In this document: one piece after another, positions 36,796 to 45,756 of the stretch
Numbering within the stretch: the first letter of the stretch is position 1
How the letters are laid out: the number at the start of each line of letters is the position of its first letter
From: Promethearchaeota archaeon Loki_b31
GTDB lineage: Archaea; Asgardarchaeota; Lokiarchaeia; Sigyniarchaeales; SOKP01
NCBI GenBank assembly: GCA_005222975.1
Contig: NJBI01000007.1
Coordinates: 1 to 64,000 of the forward strand
Length of the DNA stretch: 64,000 bases
Reading direction: 5' to 3'
Made by a program: the position numbers and the translations under genes
The notes under the pieces: model-generated
What the model was told of the DNA's origin: nothing
What the model saw: only the letters and a program-made list of their open reading frames with translations
Databases searched by the model: none

Positions 36796-37704
36796 TTGGT
36801 ATTAAGAGAATCTTCTGCCGCGGGAATTTATTATCCACGATCCAAATCGGATTTAATTAAAATGTTAGAAGAATCCTTTTTAGATAAAGAATTTGGACCA
36901 AGTGAAAAATTCGACTCTTTAAACCAAAAAACAAGAACAATATTTGGTGGATTATCTCCACACGGGGGTTATGTTTATTCTGGTAGCTGTGCGGCGCATA
37001 CATATTTACATTTGTTTAAGGAAAAAATCCCCGATACTGTTGTAATATTAGCCACTGAAGATTTAGGATATAACAACATTGCTTTATTAGAAGTAGGCGA
37101 ATGGGAAACTCCGTTAGGTAACCTAGAGGTTGATAGTGATTTGTCTCAAAAATTGCTAAAAACGAGTAGCATGGTTAAAGGAGATGATTCTGCTTTTGTT
37201 GGATTTCCCTTTGGAAGAGAGTATTATATTGATGTACAATTGCCGTTTATTAAATATTGTGCGTTAAAGAGAGAGATAAAAATCTTGCCAATTATTATTT
37301 CTATAATGGATTATGATAAATTAGATAAATTATCCAAAGATATCGCGAGAGTAGTCCAATCCTTAAACAAAGATATAGTATTTATAGGTTCTACAGATAT
37401 GAGTCATATTATTTGTAAAGATGAATTTACTGCTGGATTTAAAGTGCAAGAAATGCTCTTAGCAGATAAATCTGTAATCAAATCGTTTACAAAATTTAAC
37501 CCAAAGAAGACTTTTTTTGATGCGTCAAGATTTTCTATAAAAGGGCCACAAATTCTTACCACATTAATGCTAATATGTAAAAGGATGGGTGCAAACGAAT
37601 GTAGAGCATTAAATTATTACACTAGTTATGACAAGGGTGGAGGATCTGGTCCATGTAAATATAATGCAGGATATTTTTCGGGGATAATTATAAAAGATAT
37701 TTAA
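36796..37704 (+). CDS. MEMO1/AmmeMemoRadiSam-B-like protein lacking metal ligands (paralogue 1)
   Basis: 302 aa, a MEMO1-family fold (related to extradiol dioxygenases). It keeps SPHGGYVYSG with the first His, but the second His motif is LATEDLGYN where the neighbour has LGTDHVGYG, and the conserved Cys (TTVCGAQTITTL in the neighbour) is replaced (FSIKGPQILTTL). Two of the three expected metal ligands (His, His, Cys in human MEMO1) are therefore missing. Start is TTG 36796 (MVLRESSAAGIYYP), aligned with the neighbour's N-terminus. It is followed after 31 nt by the intact paralogue, so the two may form a heteromer. Confidence 0.85.
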   Translation: MVLRESSAAGIYYPRSKSDLIKMLEESFLDKEFGPSEKFDSLNQKTRTIFGGLSPHGGYVYSGSCAAHTYLHLFKEKIPDTVVILATEDLGYNNIALLEVGEWETPLGNLEVDSDLSQKLLKTSSMVKGDDSAFVGFPFGREYYIDVQLPFIKYCALKREIKILPIIISIMDYDKLDKLSKDIARVVQSLNKDIVFIGSTDMSHIICKDEFTAGFKVQEMLLADKSVIKSFTKFNPKKTFFDASRFSIKGPQILTTLMLICKRMGANECRALNYYTSYDKGGGSGPCKYNAGYFSGIIIKDI

Positions 37705-37735
37705 TAGAAAAATAACAATAATTATTTAGAAGAAG

Positions 37736-38626
37736 GTGACAAAATTGGTTATAAGAAAAGCATCACATGCGGGAAGTTGGTACCCTGGTAAAAAAGAGGA
37801 TTTAATAAAAAACCTAGAATATGCTTTTTCTGAAAAAGAGTTTGGGCCAGGAAAATTACCTGAAACGCTAAATCAAGATAGTAGGAATATTATTGGAGGT
37901 GTATCTCCTCATGCGGGATATACTTTTTCTGGAAGATGTGCTGCCTTTACGTATTTAAACTTATTTAAAGAAAGAATCCCGGATACAGTTATCGTATTAG
38001 GGACTGATCATGTTGGCTATGGAAAGGTGGCCCTATTAGGAGATGGAGCTTGGGAAACGCCTTTAGGAAACTTACAAATTGACGATGAATTATCTAAAAA
38101 GATTTTAGATACAAGTGAAATTATTGTTGAAGATCGTTCTGCCTTCACCGGCTTCATGGAACAAGAACACAATATTGAAATACAATTACCTTTCATTAAA
38201 TATTGTGCTAAAGATAAAGATGTAAAAATAGTAACACTAAAAATAGGAATTAGAAGGGATTATAGCGTATTTGAAAAAATAGCATCTGATATTTCTGCAG
38301 CAATTAAGGCGTTAAATAAAGATATTGTTCTTGTAGCATCGTCTGATATGTCACATAAAGAGGTTTTTGATAAAAATCAATTAAGTGAGTTTAAGAAATT
38401 TGATCAAGATGTTATTGATGCTTTTGTAGAATTTAATCCTAAAAAAACTCTTTCAGCTGCTTCAAAAACAACCGTATGCGGAGCCCAAACAATAACGACT
38501 TTAATGTTAATTTGTGAAAAATTAAACGCAACTAAAGGTGAATTGTTAAAATATTATACTAGTAGCGATATTAGGGGAGGATATGGATATTGTGTTGGTT
38601 ATTTTTCGGGGATTATAGTAAAATAA
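37736..38626 (+). CDS. MEMO1/AmmeMemoRadiSam-B-like protein, intact site (paralogue 2)
   Basis: 296 aa. KASHAGSWYPG, SPHAGYTFSG (first His), LGTDHVGYG (second His), ASSDMSH and VCGAQTITTLML (Cys) are all present, so the metal site looks complete. The MEMO family is linked with AMMECR1 and radical-SAM partners in many archaea; neither is seen in this window. Start GTG 37736, preceded by GAAG. About 45 percent alike by eye to the preceding gene and clearly a tandem duplicate. Confidence 0.9.
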   Translation: MTKLVIRKASHAGSWYPGKKEDLIKNLEYAFSEKEFGPGKLPETLNQDSRNIIGGVSPHAGYTFSGRCAAFTYLNLFKERIPDTVIVLGTDHVGYGKVALLGDGAWETPLGNLQIDDELSKKILDTSEIIVEDRSAFTGFMEQEHNIEIQLPFIKYCAKDKDVKIVTLKIGIRRDYSVFEKIASDISAAIKALNKDIVLVASSDMSHKEVFDKNQLSEFKKFDQDVIDAFVEFNPKKTLSAASKTTVCGAQTITTLMLICEKLNATKGELLKYYTSSDIRGGYGYCVGYFSGIIVK

Positions 38627-38671
38627 TATAAAAATAAAAAAACTAAAATTGAAGAAAAAATTTTGAGAAAT

Positions 38672-39784
38672 ATGTCAGAGGAAAACGAGGAGAAAGTTGA
38701 AGACTTCATCTCTCTTTGGAAAAAAAAACACACAACAGAAAATCAATCTTCTGTAATTGGAGAGTCACTAAAAAAAATTGAATCATTACAAAAAGAAAAC
38801 GAAGATTTAAGAAAAAAAATTGCTGCTAATATTAATTTGATAACCCGGTCTGAGGAAATCCTTAAAAATGTTGTTGCTGAAAAAGAAAAATTAAAAGTAG
38901 AGAAAGAAGAGGCGGTAACTGAAATAAGCATAAAAGTGAACGAATTAAAGGTCGAAAATTCAGAGCTTAGTAGTAAAGTAAAAAGTATGATAAAACTCTT
39001 GCTAGAAAAGGACGAAGAAATTAAAGCCAAAGATAGTCTAATATCTGATCTGCAAAAAACGAGAATTTCTACTTCAGTACCAACAACTCCAGTAAATAAC
39101 GCGTTGGTTGAGGAGCTGCAATCTGATTTAAATAAAAGAAAATCTAATGTAACAAATCTAGAGTCAAAAATTTTATTATTATCGGAAGAGATTAACTCCC
39201 TAAATAGACAATTAATTGAAAAAATGAAAGGCGAGCCTGTAGATTTCGTAATTCAAGCAGAACCTCCTAAACCTCCAGAACCTCCCGTTATCAAACCACT
39301 CCCTCCTGAACCGTCGTTAAAGCCGCTTGAAGCATTATGTAAAGATCTGCAATCTGATTTAACCAAATATAAACGAGTGATTGAAAAATTAACCAAAGAG
39401 AAATCGCAACTTAAGAATGCTTTAGAAGAAAAAGGATTCCAATTTAGCTCTCAAGATTTGGAATCATTGAAAGAAGAAAATGTATCCCTTAAAAAAGATC
39501 TTGAAAAATTACAAAGTTCTCTTGTGGTTGAGAGAATAGAAGCAACGCAGGTTGCCACCCAAAAAGTCGAACAAAAAATAAAAGACCTTGAAAGTAAAAT
39601 ACAAGAAAGGGAAGCTATAATAGTAGACTTAAAGTTATCACAAATGGCCCCAACTACGGTTTCTGCTGGTTCAATGACAGAATTAGTCGAAAATCTACAG
39701 AAAAATATAAACAAATTAAAATCAATTATTACTGAGAAAGATATAATAATTTCAGAATTAAATAAACAAGTTAATCAAATGTAG
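38672..39784 (+). CDS. Long coiled-coil protein with a proline-rich hinge
   Basis: A ~370-aa protein made of three coiled-coil segments (about 1-185, 235-310, 330-370) with regular heptads (Leu/Ile/Val with Glu/Lys) and a Pro-rich linker PPKPPEPPVIKPLPPEPSLK near residue 205. The motif ELQSDLNKRKSNVTNLESKI recurs as DLQSDLTKYKRVIEKLTKEK and NLQKNINKLKSIITEKDIII, a threefold internal repeat. No membrane helix or enzyme motif. The ORF track's TTG (38663) gives three extra residues; ATG 38672 (MSEENEEK) is preferred. Structural or scaffold role by inference only. Confidence 0.75.
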   Translation: MSEENEEKVEDFISLWKKKHTTENQSSVIGESLKKIESLQKENEDLRKKIAANINLITRSEEILKNVVAEKEKLKVEKEEAVTEISIKVNELKVENSELSSKVKSMIKLLLEKDEEIKAKDSLISDLQKTRISTSVPTTPVNNALVEELQSDLNKRKSNVTNLESKILLLSEEINSLNRQLIEKMKGEPVDFVIQAEPPKPPEPPVIKPLPPEPSLKPLEALCKDLQSDLTKYKRVIEKLTKEKSQLKNALEEKGFQFSSQDLESLKEENVSLKKDLEKLQSSLVVERIEATQVATQKVEQKIKDLESKIQEREAIIVDLKLSQMAPTTVSAGSMTELVENLQKNINKLKSIITEKDIIISELNKQVNQM

Positions 39785-39906
39785 TTAATTGATTTTTTGC
39801 AAATTTATTAAGTCTTGTCTCATTTTTAAGAATGAAGTTCTTTCTTAAATAGATTTTATTTTAAACCATAACCAAAAGTTTCAAATATTATAATTAAGTA
39901 AGTTCT

Positions 39907-40917
39907 TTGTGCGATAAGAAATTAAATGAAGAAAAGATGGCTATTCTTAAGAAAAATTCGTTATCATTTTTATTCATTGGACACATAGCTATCGACAGTA
40001 TTATTCGATTTAAACAAAAACGAAAACCATCTTTAGGTGGAAGTGTTACTTTTGGCTCGTTAGGGCTTAGAAAATATACAAAGTCAACAAAGATTGGTAT
40101 TATCTCAAATTTAGGAATTATAAATTTTGATAAATCGTTGTTAAAACATTTTGATAACAAGTCTATAGATATTAGCGGTGTGAAATCGTTTGAGACCGAG
40201 AATACTAATTTTGTATTAGATTATTCAAATCATTCAAGAACACTAACCCTCAAATCTAGAAGTCCTAATCTAAGATTTGAAGATATCCCTGAATTTTATA
40301 AAACCAACCTTCCGAATATTATCGTGTTAGTTCCTTTATGTAATGAAGTTTCTTATGAATATGTATCAAAAATATTAGTAGAATTTCCAAATGCTTTTAT
40401 TGGAATTGATTTACAAGGATTTATTAGAAATATTGATGATGATGGGAAAATATCTTACATCTCAGATGAAGCAATTATTGCTAACATGAAAAAAATAATT
40501 AGCTTAATAGGTGATCGATTAATTCTAAAAGGGTCTGAGATTGAAATGAAATTATTATCTGGTGAAGCAGACCTACAAAAAGTAATGGAATTCTTTAAGA
40601 AATTTGAAAATAAGGCTATATTCATCATGACACTGGGAGAAGGAGGATCAATGATATTAAAGAATGGAGAAAAACTGTTAAAAATCCCAGCTTTTAAACC
40701 AAAAACTGTTGTGGATGAAACTGGAGCAGGGGATGTATATTTAGCAGTTTTTGTATATGAACTAATCAATTCTGATAAGTCATGGAATGCGGTTGAAAGT
40801 GCAGGATACATCGCATCAGCGGCAGCATCTTTTTTAATTGAAAAGAAAGGTCCTACGGGGTTTGAAACAAAAAATAAAGTTTTAAAAAGAATAGAAAGTA
40901 AAAATTATGTCAATTAA
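39907..40917 (+). CDS. PfkB/ribokinase-family carbohydrate or nucleoside kinase
   Basis: PfkB sugar-kinase fold: FIGHIAIDSIIRF and PSLGGSVTFGSLGLRKY at the N-terminus, and the anion-hole/base signature VDETGAGDVYLAVFVYEL near residue 270. Phosphorylates a sugar, inositol or nucleoside; the substrate is not predictable. The ORF track's TTG 39907 precedes a plausible internal ATG at 39937 (MAILKKNSLSF). The following membrane-protein gene starts 20 nt downstream. Confidence 0.85.
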   Translation: MCDKKLNEEKMAILKKNSLSFLFIGHIAIDSIIRFKQKRKPSLGGSVTFGSLGLRKYTKSTKIGIISNLGIINFDKSLLKHFDNKSIDISGVKSFETENTNFVLDYSNHSRTLTLKSRSPNLRFEDIPEFYKTNLPNIIVLVPLCNEVSYEYVSKILVEFPNAFIGIDLQGFIRNIDDDGKISYISDEAIIANMKKIISLIGDRLILKGSEIEMKLLSGEADLQKVMEFFKKFENKAIFIMTLGEGGSMILKNGEKLLKIPAFKPKTVVDETGAGDVYLAVFVYELINSDKSWNAVESAGYIASAAASFLIEKKGPTGFETKNKVLKRIESKNYVN

Positions 40918-40937
40918 TTACCTTTAAGGATCATACT

Positions 40938-41531
40938 ATGCATATAAATACTCATTTGGGAATAGGGATAATATTAGCCTCAATTTTGAACTATTTTTTC
41001 AATTTTTCTTTGTTTGAATATTTCCTCATCCTTTTACTTTCTTTTATCTGTGATTTCGATGTCTTTTTTTCTCAATTTGCTAAAAATCATAATCACAGAA
41101 TGCTTATTTCACATTCAATAATACCTAGTCTCTTTATCATAGTAATTGGAGTAATTACTAATTGGCCCGCCTTGTACTTCAGTGGTATCGCATATTCTAT
41201 GCATATCGTTATAGATACTTTTGATTGGGGCACTAATTTTTTCTACTTTCAAAAAAAACAAGTTGGATTAAAACTATTAATATCAAAAGAAGAATTTAAC
41301 AATCTTCCTAAATACTTGGCTAAATATAAAAAACCCGAAACCTTTTTTGATGAAAAATATTATAGTAGTAAGATTTGTTTAGGAATTGAAGTTATTTTAT
41401 TTGTACTTATGGTAATATTCATGATTATTTTTGCGTTTCAATATATTTTTCTTATATTCATTTATTTTATTTTTTTATGTTTCCATTTGTATAGACACTT
41501 TCGATTAAAAAGAATTGAATCTTCAGATTAA
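40938..41531 (+). CDS. DUF457/YdjM-like membrane-bound hydrolase-like protein
   Basis: 197 aa with several membrane helices and the metal-binding-type residues of this family: HINTHLGIGIILA at the N-terminus, CDFDVFFSQFAKNHNHRMLISHS and YSMHIVIDTFDWG. The His/Asp pattern suggests a metal-dependent, membrane-embedded hydrolase; the substrate is unknown. 20 nt after the PfkB kinase, so probably cotranscribed with it. Confidence 0.75.
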   Translation: MHINTHLGIGIILASILNYFFNFSLFEYFLILLLSFICDFDVFFSQFAKNHNHRMLISHSIIPSLFIIVIGVITNWPALYFSGIAYSMHIVIDTFDWGTNFFYFQKKQVGLKLLISKEEFNNLPKYLAKYKKPETFFDEKYYSSKICLGIEVILFVLMVIFMIIFAFQYIFLIFIYFIFLCFHLYRHFRLKRIESSD

Positions 41532-41677
41532 TTTTAGCCAGAAAATAATCGATTCCTATACCTTATAAATTAAATGAAAAAAATTTAAGAGTTAAATGTT
41601 AGTTTTAAATTATATCCCACAAAGTGGATGCAAATTAAACTAATTACTTAAAAAAATTAATATAAATGTGATCTTAT

Positions 41678-42115
41678 ATGTCTGAAGGAATGAAAACCAA
41701 AGTTGGATTGTCTTTAGAACAAGAAATGATATTTTCGTGCGACCTTGGGGATATGGAAGTAAAAGATTGCTATGTGGACGATACACATAAGGATGAAGTT
41801 GACATGCTTGGTCCTAACCCTACAAGAATGTTAGGATTAGCCTTATTAGGTTGTTTGAGTGCTAGTTTTATCTTTTGTTTAAAAAAAAGAAATCTTACTT
41901 TAGACGATTTGAAAGCTGAAGCAGAACTAACAATTGCTCGAAACAAAAAAGGTTTCTGGAGAGTTAAAAAGATCGATGTCGAAATTGATATTAAAATTAG
42001 TGATCCTGACACTCGTAAAAGAGCAGATCAATGTAGAAAGATGTTCGAAGAATACTGCGTTGTAACTCAAGCCGTTCGAGAAGGTATTGATGTTGAAGTG
42101 AATGTTAATTATTAA
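41678..42115 (+). CDS. OsmC-family thiol peroxidase-like protein
   Basis: 145 aa with the OsmC fold pattern: PNPTRMLGLALLGCLSASFIF with the first conserved Cys, and CRKMFEEYCVVTQAVREGIDVEV with the second, C-terminal Cys. Members reduce organic peroxides or act on small thiols. Single gene, ATG start, no clear operon partner. Confidence 0.85.
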   Translation: MSEGMKTKVGLSLEQEMIFSCDLGDMEVKDCYVDDTHKDEVDMLGPNPTRMLGLALLGCLSASFIFCLKKRNLTLDDLKAEAELTIARNKKGFWRVKKIDVEIDIKISDPDTRKRADQCRKMFEEYCVVTQAVREGIDVEVNVNY

Positions 42116-42193
42116 TTCTTTTTATTATTTCTTTTATAACTTTTTTAATTTGTGTATAAATTAGTTTCTTGAATAATAAATTAAGTACATAAT

Positions 42194-43192
42194 TTAATCG
42201 GTTATACCACCATCAGTTATTGAGAATACAGCTTCTCCTTCGGGTAAATGGGGGGCATCAACCATTTTTGCTACTCTCTGTTCTCCTTTTCCCTTTCTTA
42301 AATAAATTCTTATCGTAGCACCGTGGGCCATTATATGCCCTCCCGTATGAGTTGTTGGGTTTCCATAGAATACATCTGGTTTCGAAGAAACTTGGTTTGT
42401 AATCATTATTGCCAACTCGTCAAATATTTCTGTTAACCTTAATAAATCATGTATGTGAGTGTTGAGTATTTGTTGTCGATTTGCCAAAGTGCCCCTCCCT
42501 ACATATTCGCTTCGAAAGTGCCCAATTATTGAATCTATAATTATTAGTTTGATATTCCTTTCTTTAATTATCTTTGAAGCTTCTTGTGCTAGCAGGACTT
42601 GGTGATCAGAATTATAAGCTCTCCCAACAGTAATATTCCGTAAAACTTGATTATGATCTAAATCTTTAGCTTCGGCCATTTGGACTATTCTTTCTGGTCT
42701 AAAAGTTCCTTCCGAATCGATATAAAGGGCATTACCTTCTAAACCTCCTTCTTCGTAGGGTAGTTGAACATTTACACAGAGTTGGTGCGCTATTTGGGTT
42801 TTTCCCGTCCTATATTCACCATAAAACTCAGTTAAAGAACCCGGTTCAATCCCTCCTGCTAATAATTCGTCTAATGTATGACTACTTGTTGTTAACCGAT
42901 TCAAATGCTTTCTTTTTTCCCATATAATATCAGCGCTTTTAAATCCCATTTTTTCAATGTCTTGAGCAGCTTTAACAATTTTTTGAGCTGTTTTTTCTCC
43001 AATTCCCGCTTTCTCCATTAATTTAGAAATTGGATAAATTGCAAGATATTTGATCGAGACAATTCCTGCGTCCTTTAACTTTTTTATCGTAACATCTCCT
43101 ACTCCCGGTAAATCCTTTAGTTCGTATTTTACCTCCGTTTTTATTGCGTCTTCACTGTTATTTTCTTCTAAATCAACTTTTTTTTTTGCCAT
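42194..43192 (-). CDS. radA: DNA repair and recombination protein RadA
   Basis: Archaeal RecA/Rad51 recombinase. N-terminal helix-hairpin-helix domain (DLPGVGDVTIKKLKDAGI, AGIGEKTAQKIVKAA), then Walker A GEYRTGKTQIAH, Walker B LIIIDSIIGHFR and the L2 region THTGGHIMAHGATIRIYLRK. The length is normal (332 aa from ATG 43192, MAKKKVDLEE; the ORF track takes an ATG five codons upstream). No intein. Confidence 0.97.
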   Translation of the reverse strand: MAKKKVDLEENNSEDAIKTEVKYELKDLPGVGDVTIKKLKDAGIVSIKYLAIYPISKLMEKAGIGEKTAQKIVKAAQDIEKMGFKSADIIWEKRKHLNRLTTSSHTLDELLAGGIEPGSLTEFYGEYRTGKTQIAHQLCVNVQLPYEEGGLEGNALYIDSEGTFRPERIVQMAEAKDLDHNQVLRNITVGRAYNSDHQVLLAQEASKIIKERNIKLIIIDSIIGHFRSEYVGRGTLANRQQILNTHIHDLLRLTEIFDELAIMITNQVSSKPDVFYGNPTTHTGGHIMAHGATIRIYLRKGKGEQRVAKMVDAPHLPEGEAVFSITDGGITD

Positions 43193-43293
43193 GATTTTAC
43201 CAAACACAAAATTAGTGTAATTTTAATTGTACTGTCAATAATTTATTGTTTAATAAATATAAAAATAATAACAAAAAAATAAAAAATATAAAG

Positions 43294-43983
43294 TTATTTC
43301 TTTTTCTGAACTTCCTTGCCGCTCTTAGTTATTAGTAGTAGTAGAACAAATAATAGCACACTCATAAGAAATGTCAACATTGCCATCGCTCCCGGCAACC
43401 AAACGTAGCTTAAATAGAGAAAAGGTGGGATAAATAAACCAATTATGATAATAAAAACTGGCAAAGGCACATCCTCACCCTTTAGATCTACGAATAATGG
43501 AACAATTACTAAACCAATCAAAACAGATGCTGTAACTCTAAAAGCAAACAACATGGTGGAGTTTACCCAACCTTCAATTGCAAAAGCACTTGTGTAAGTG
43601 TCTGGTAAATAAAAAAACCAATATAGAGTAGTGTTAGTTTGCATTGTATCAAGAGATACTGGTAAAATCGCAGTAAGAATTAATTGTATTATAATTGCTA
43701 AAACTAAGTATAAAACAACATCATTAATTTCCTTTTTCTCTTTTGTTACGCCATATAAATCTCGTAATAAACAGAAAATCCAAAGAATAAATAATAATAA
43801 ATATACGCCAAGAACATCAAATTGAAGAAACCATAAGACATTAATGGGTATTAGAGCCACGATGTACGCTAGATAACCATATCTTTCGTTCCTCTTGAAT
43901 AGATCAAAAAATAAAAAAACACCATATATTACGAAAAGAGTTGCTACAATTATTATAGCATTTATTAGTTCAAATTCAGCCAC
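43294..43983 (-). CDS. Polytopic membrane protein of unknown function
   Basis: 229 aa with about seven hydrophobic helices, short loops and a Lys-rich C-terminal end (KSGKEVQKKK). No recognised motif. An extracellular-looking loop, TMQTNTTLYWFFYLPDTYTS, lies between helices 4 and 5. Single gene between radA and the phosphohexomutase-like gene on the same strand. Confidence 0.65.
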   Translation of the reverse strand: MAEFELINAIIIVATLFVIYGVFLFFDLFKRNERYGYLAYIVALIPINVLWFLQFDVLGVYLLLFILWIFCLLRDLYGVTKEKKEINDVVLYLVLAIIIQLILTAILPVSLDTMQTNTTLYWFFYLPDTYTSAFAIEGWVNSTMLFAFRVTASVLIGLVIVPLFVDLKGEDVPLPVFIIIIGLFIPPFLYLSYVWLPGAMAMLTFLMSVLLFVLLLLITKSGKEVQKKK

Positions 43984-44113
43984 TATAAAAACTTCCTTTT
44001 AATTAATTATTTTAATTTTATTAATAATAATATAACGACATGTTATTTTAAATATAATTCCATTAGAAAGGATTTAAGTTTTAAAATAGTTTATTTTTTC
44101 TCCTTCTAATTAA

Positions 44114-45499
44114 TTATAGTTTCGAAATTATTTTAGATAAATCGTTTATCATTTTTACTGATTTGCTCTTATCTTCTGACTCTGCTGATAACAAGATTGC
44201 ATTTCTGTTTAAAGCTACTTTAATGTTTACGTACACGCCTTCACCAATTATTTTTAACTCATTTATGATATCTTGGTACTTTAATTCGTGTTCATCGACG
44301 AATTCAATTAACCTATTATGAATTGTTTCTATGATTTCTGCTGAAACGGGTATTGTTTTATTAACTTTTATCCCATTAGGAAAACCAATTGTAAGGGAAC
44401 TAATTAAATCTTTTTGCTCTGCCATTATTTCAAGAATTTTAAGTAAGATATAATTAGCATCTGAAAAAGGTGCATAATGTGGAAAATAAAATTTCAAAGA
44501 TTCAGAGGCGGCAAGACAAGCTCTCTCTTGTCTAATTTGCCTTGAAAGCTCTCCGGGATAATTCTCTACAAGTTTAGTTGGATGTCCACTTTCTTCTATA
44601 TAACTTTTAACGACGGGAGAAATCGAGGGAGTTAGAATAACCGTACTATTTCTAGATTTTTGAATTCTCTTATCAAATGCGATAAATAACATTAACAAAT
44701 TTTCATAGCTAATTTCTAATCCATTTTCATCCACTACTAATATCCTTGATCCATCGACGTCAAAACACACACCTAAATGGCTATTTGAGGCTTTTACGAT
44801 GTCCGCAGTATTTTTTATGGTATTTATACTTGGTACGGGTACTAAAGATCTTTCCCGGTAATGAGTGTTTAGCGCAATTACTTCAACTCCTATCTCGTTA
44901 ATTAATATTGGAGTAATATTTCCAGTTGGACTAAATGAGCAATCAACTACTATCTTTAAACGCGCTTCTTTTATTATTTTTTTATTAACAAATTGTTCTA
45001 ATGATTTAATGTACACATCTTGAGTTTGAGGGATCGCAATTATGCGCCCTATCCTTCGTGGTTCTGCCCGCCTAATTTGCGCGGGGAAATTACGGTATGA
45101 ATCAATGATTTTTTTTATTTCGACAAGGGATAACTCAATTCCTCCAGCGTCTACAAATCTAATACCCACATCTTCGCTATATAGATGTCCTCCTGAAAAA
45201 TATGCCCCTCCACTTGCGCCAAATCTTCTAATCGTAAATTCTAATAAAGGAAATGTGCAATTGGACAGATTTAAAACATTTACTCCCGTACTCATAACAC
45301 CCGAAGTATAAGCTCTTTTTAACATGCGGCTGTCGTTATGGTAATCGCGTCCAATTACGATTGTTTCATCTAATTGAAATGAACTTCCATGAATAGATCC
45401 AATAGAGCTGGCTATTTCAGGAGTAAATATATAGTTTGCTCTTCCTACAATTCGTCCGTTTTTGTTCAATTCATCTAGATTTTGGACGCGCGCACACAT
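44114..45499 (-). CDS. Phosphohexomutase-superfamily protein with degenerate active-site loops
   Basis: 461 aa with the four-domain layout of phosphoglucomutase/phosphomannomutase. The starting strand GRIVGRANYIFTPEIASSIG corresponds to FGTxGxRG. The catalytic phosphoserine loop (TASHNP) is replaced by GGAYFSGGHLYSEDVG; the metal loop (DGDGDR) reads FDVDGSRILVV, keeping two Asp and Arg; the sugar loop (GExSGH) reads SESLKFYFPHY; and the C-terminal phosphate loop (RPSGTEP) is absent (VALNRNAILLSAESEDKSK). So the fold is kept but most catalytic signatures are lost. The intact ORF suggests a non-catalytic or altered role, perhaps regulatory for the sugar-nucleotide enzymes nearby. Confidence 0.75.
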   Translation of the reverse strand: MCARVQNLDELNKNGRIVGRANYIFTPEIASSIGSIHGSSFQLDETIVIGRDYHNDSRMLKRAYTSGVMSTGVNVLNLSNCTFPLLEFTIRRFGASGGAYFSGGHLYSEDVGIRFVDAGGIELSLVEIKKIIDSYRNFPAQIRRAEPRRIGRIIAIPQTQDVYIKSLEQFVNKKIIKEARLKIVVDCSFSPTGNITPILINEIGVEVIALNTHYRERSLVPVPSINTIKNTADIVKASNSHLGVCFDVDGSRILVVDENGLEISYENLLMLFIAFDKRIQKSRNSTVILTPSISPVVKSYIEESGHPTKLVENYPGELSRQIRQERACLAASESLKFYFPHYAPFSDANYILLKILEIMAEQKDLISSLTIGFPNGIKVNKTIPVSAEIIETIHNRLIEFVDEHELKYQDIINELKIIGEGVYVNIKVALNRNAILLSAESEDKSKSVKMINDLSKIISKL

Positions 45500-45756
45500 T
45501 TCACATCATTATAATTTCGTATTAAAAAAACTAATTAAAAAACTAATTAATATAGCTAGTTTTGATTTAATAACTTTAACTGTTAAAAATTAGGAATGAT
45601 TTATGTTATTAAATATTATCAAAAAATTAGTAATTTCGAAATAGTTAAACGCGATAATCACTCTCTTTTAGAATGAAATCTTTTAAAAACTGTTCATTAG
45701 ATAATTAATATTAACAAAAAATAAAAAAAATTCTAAGGCAAAAAAGGGAAATACCT

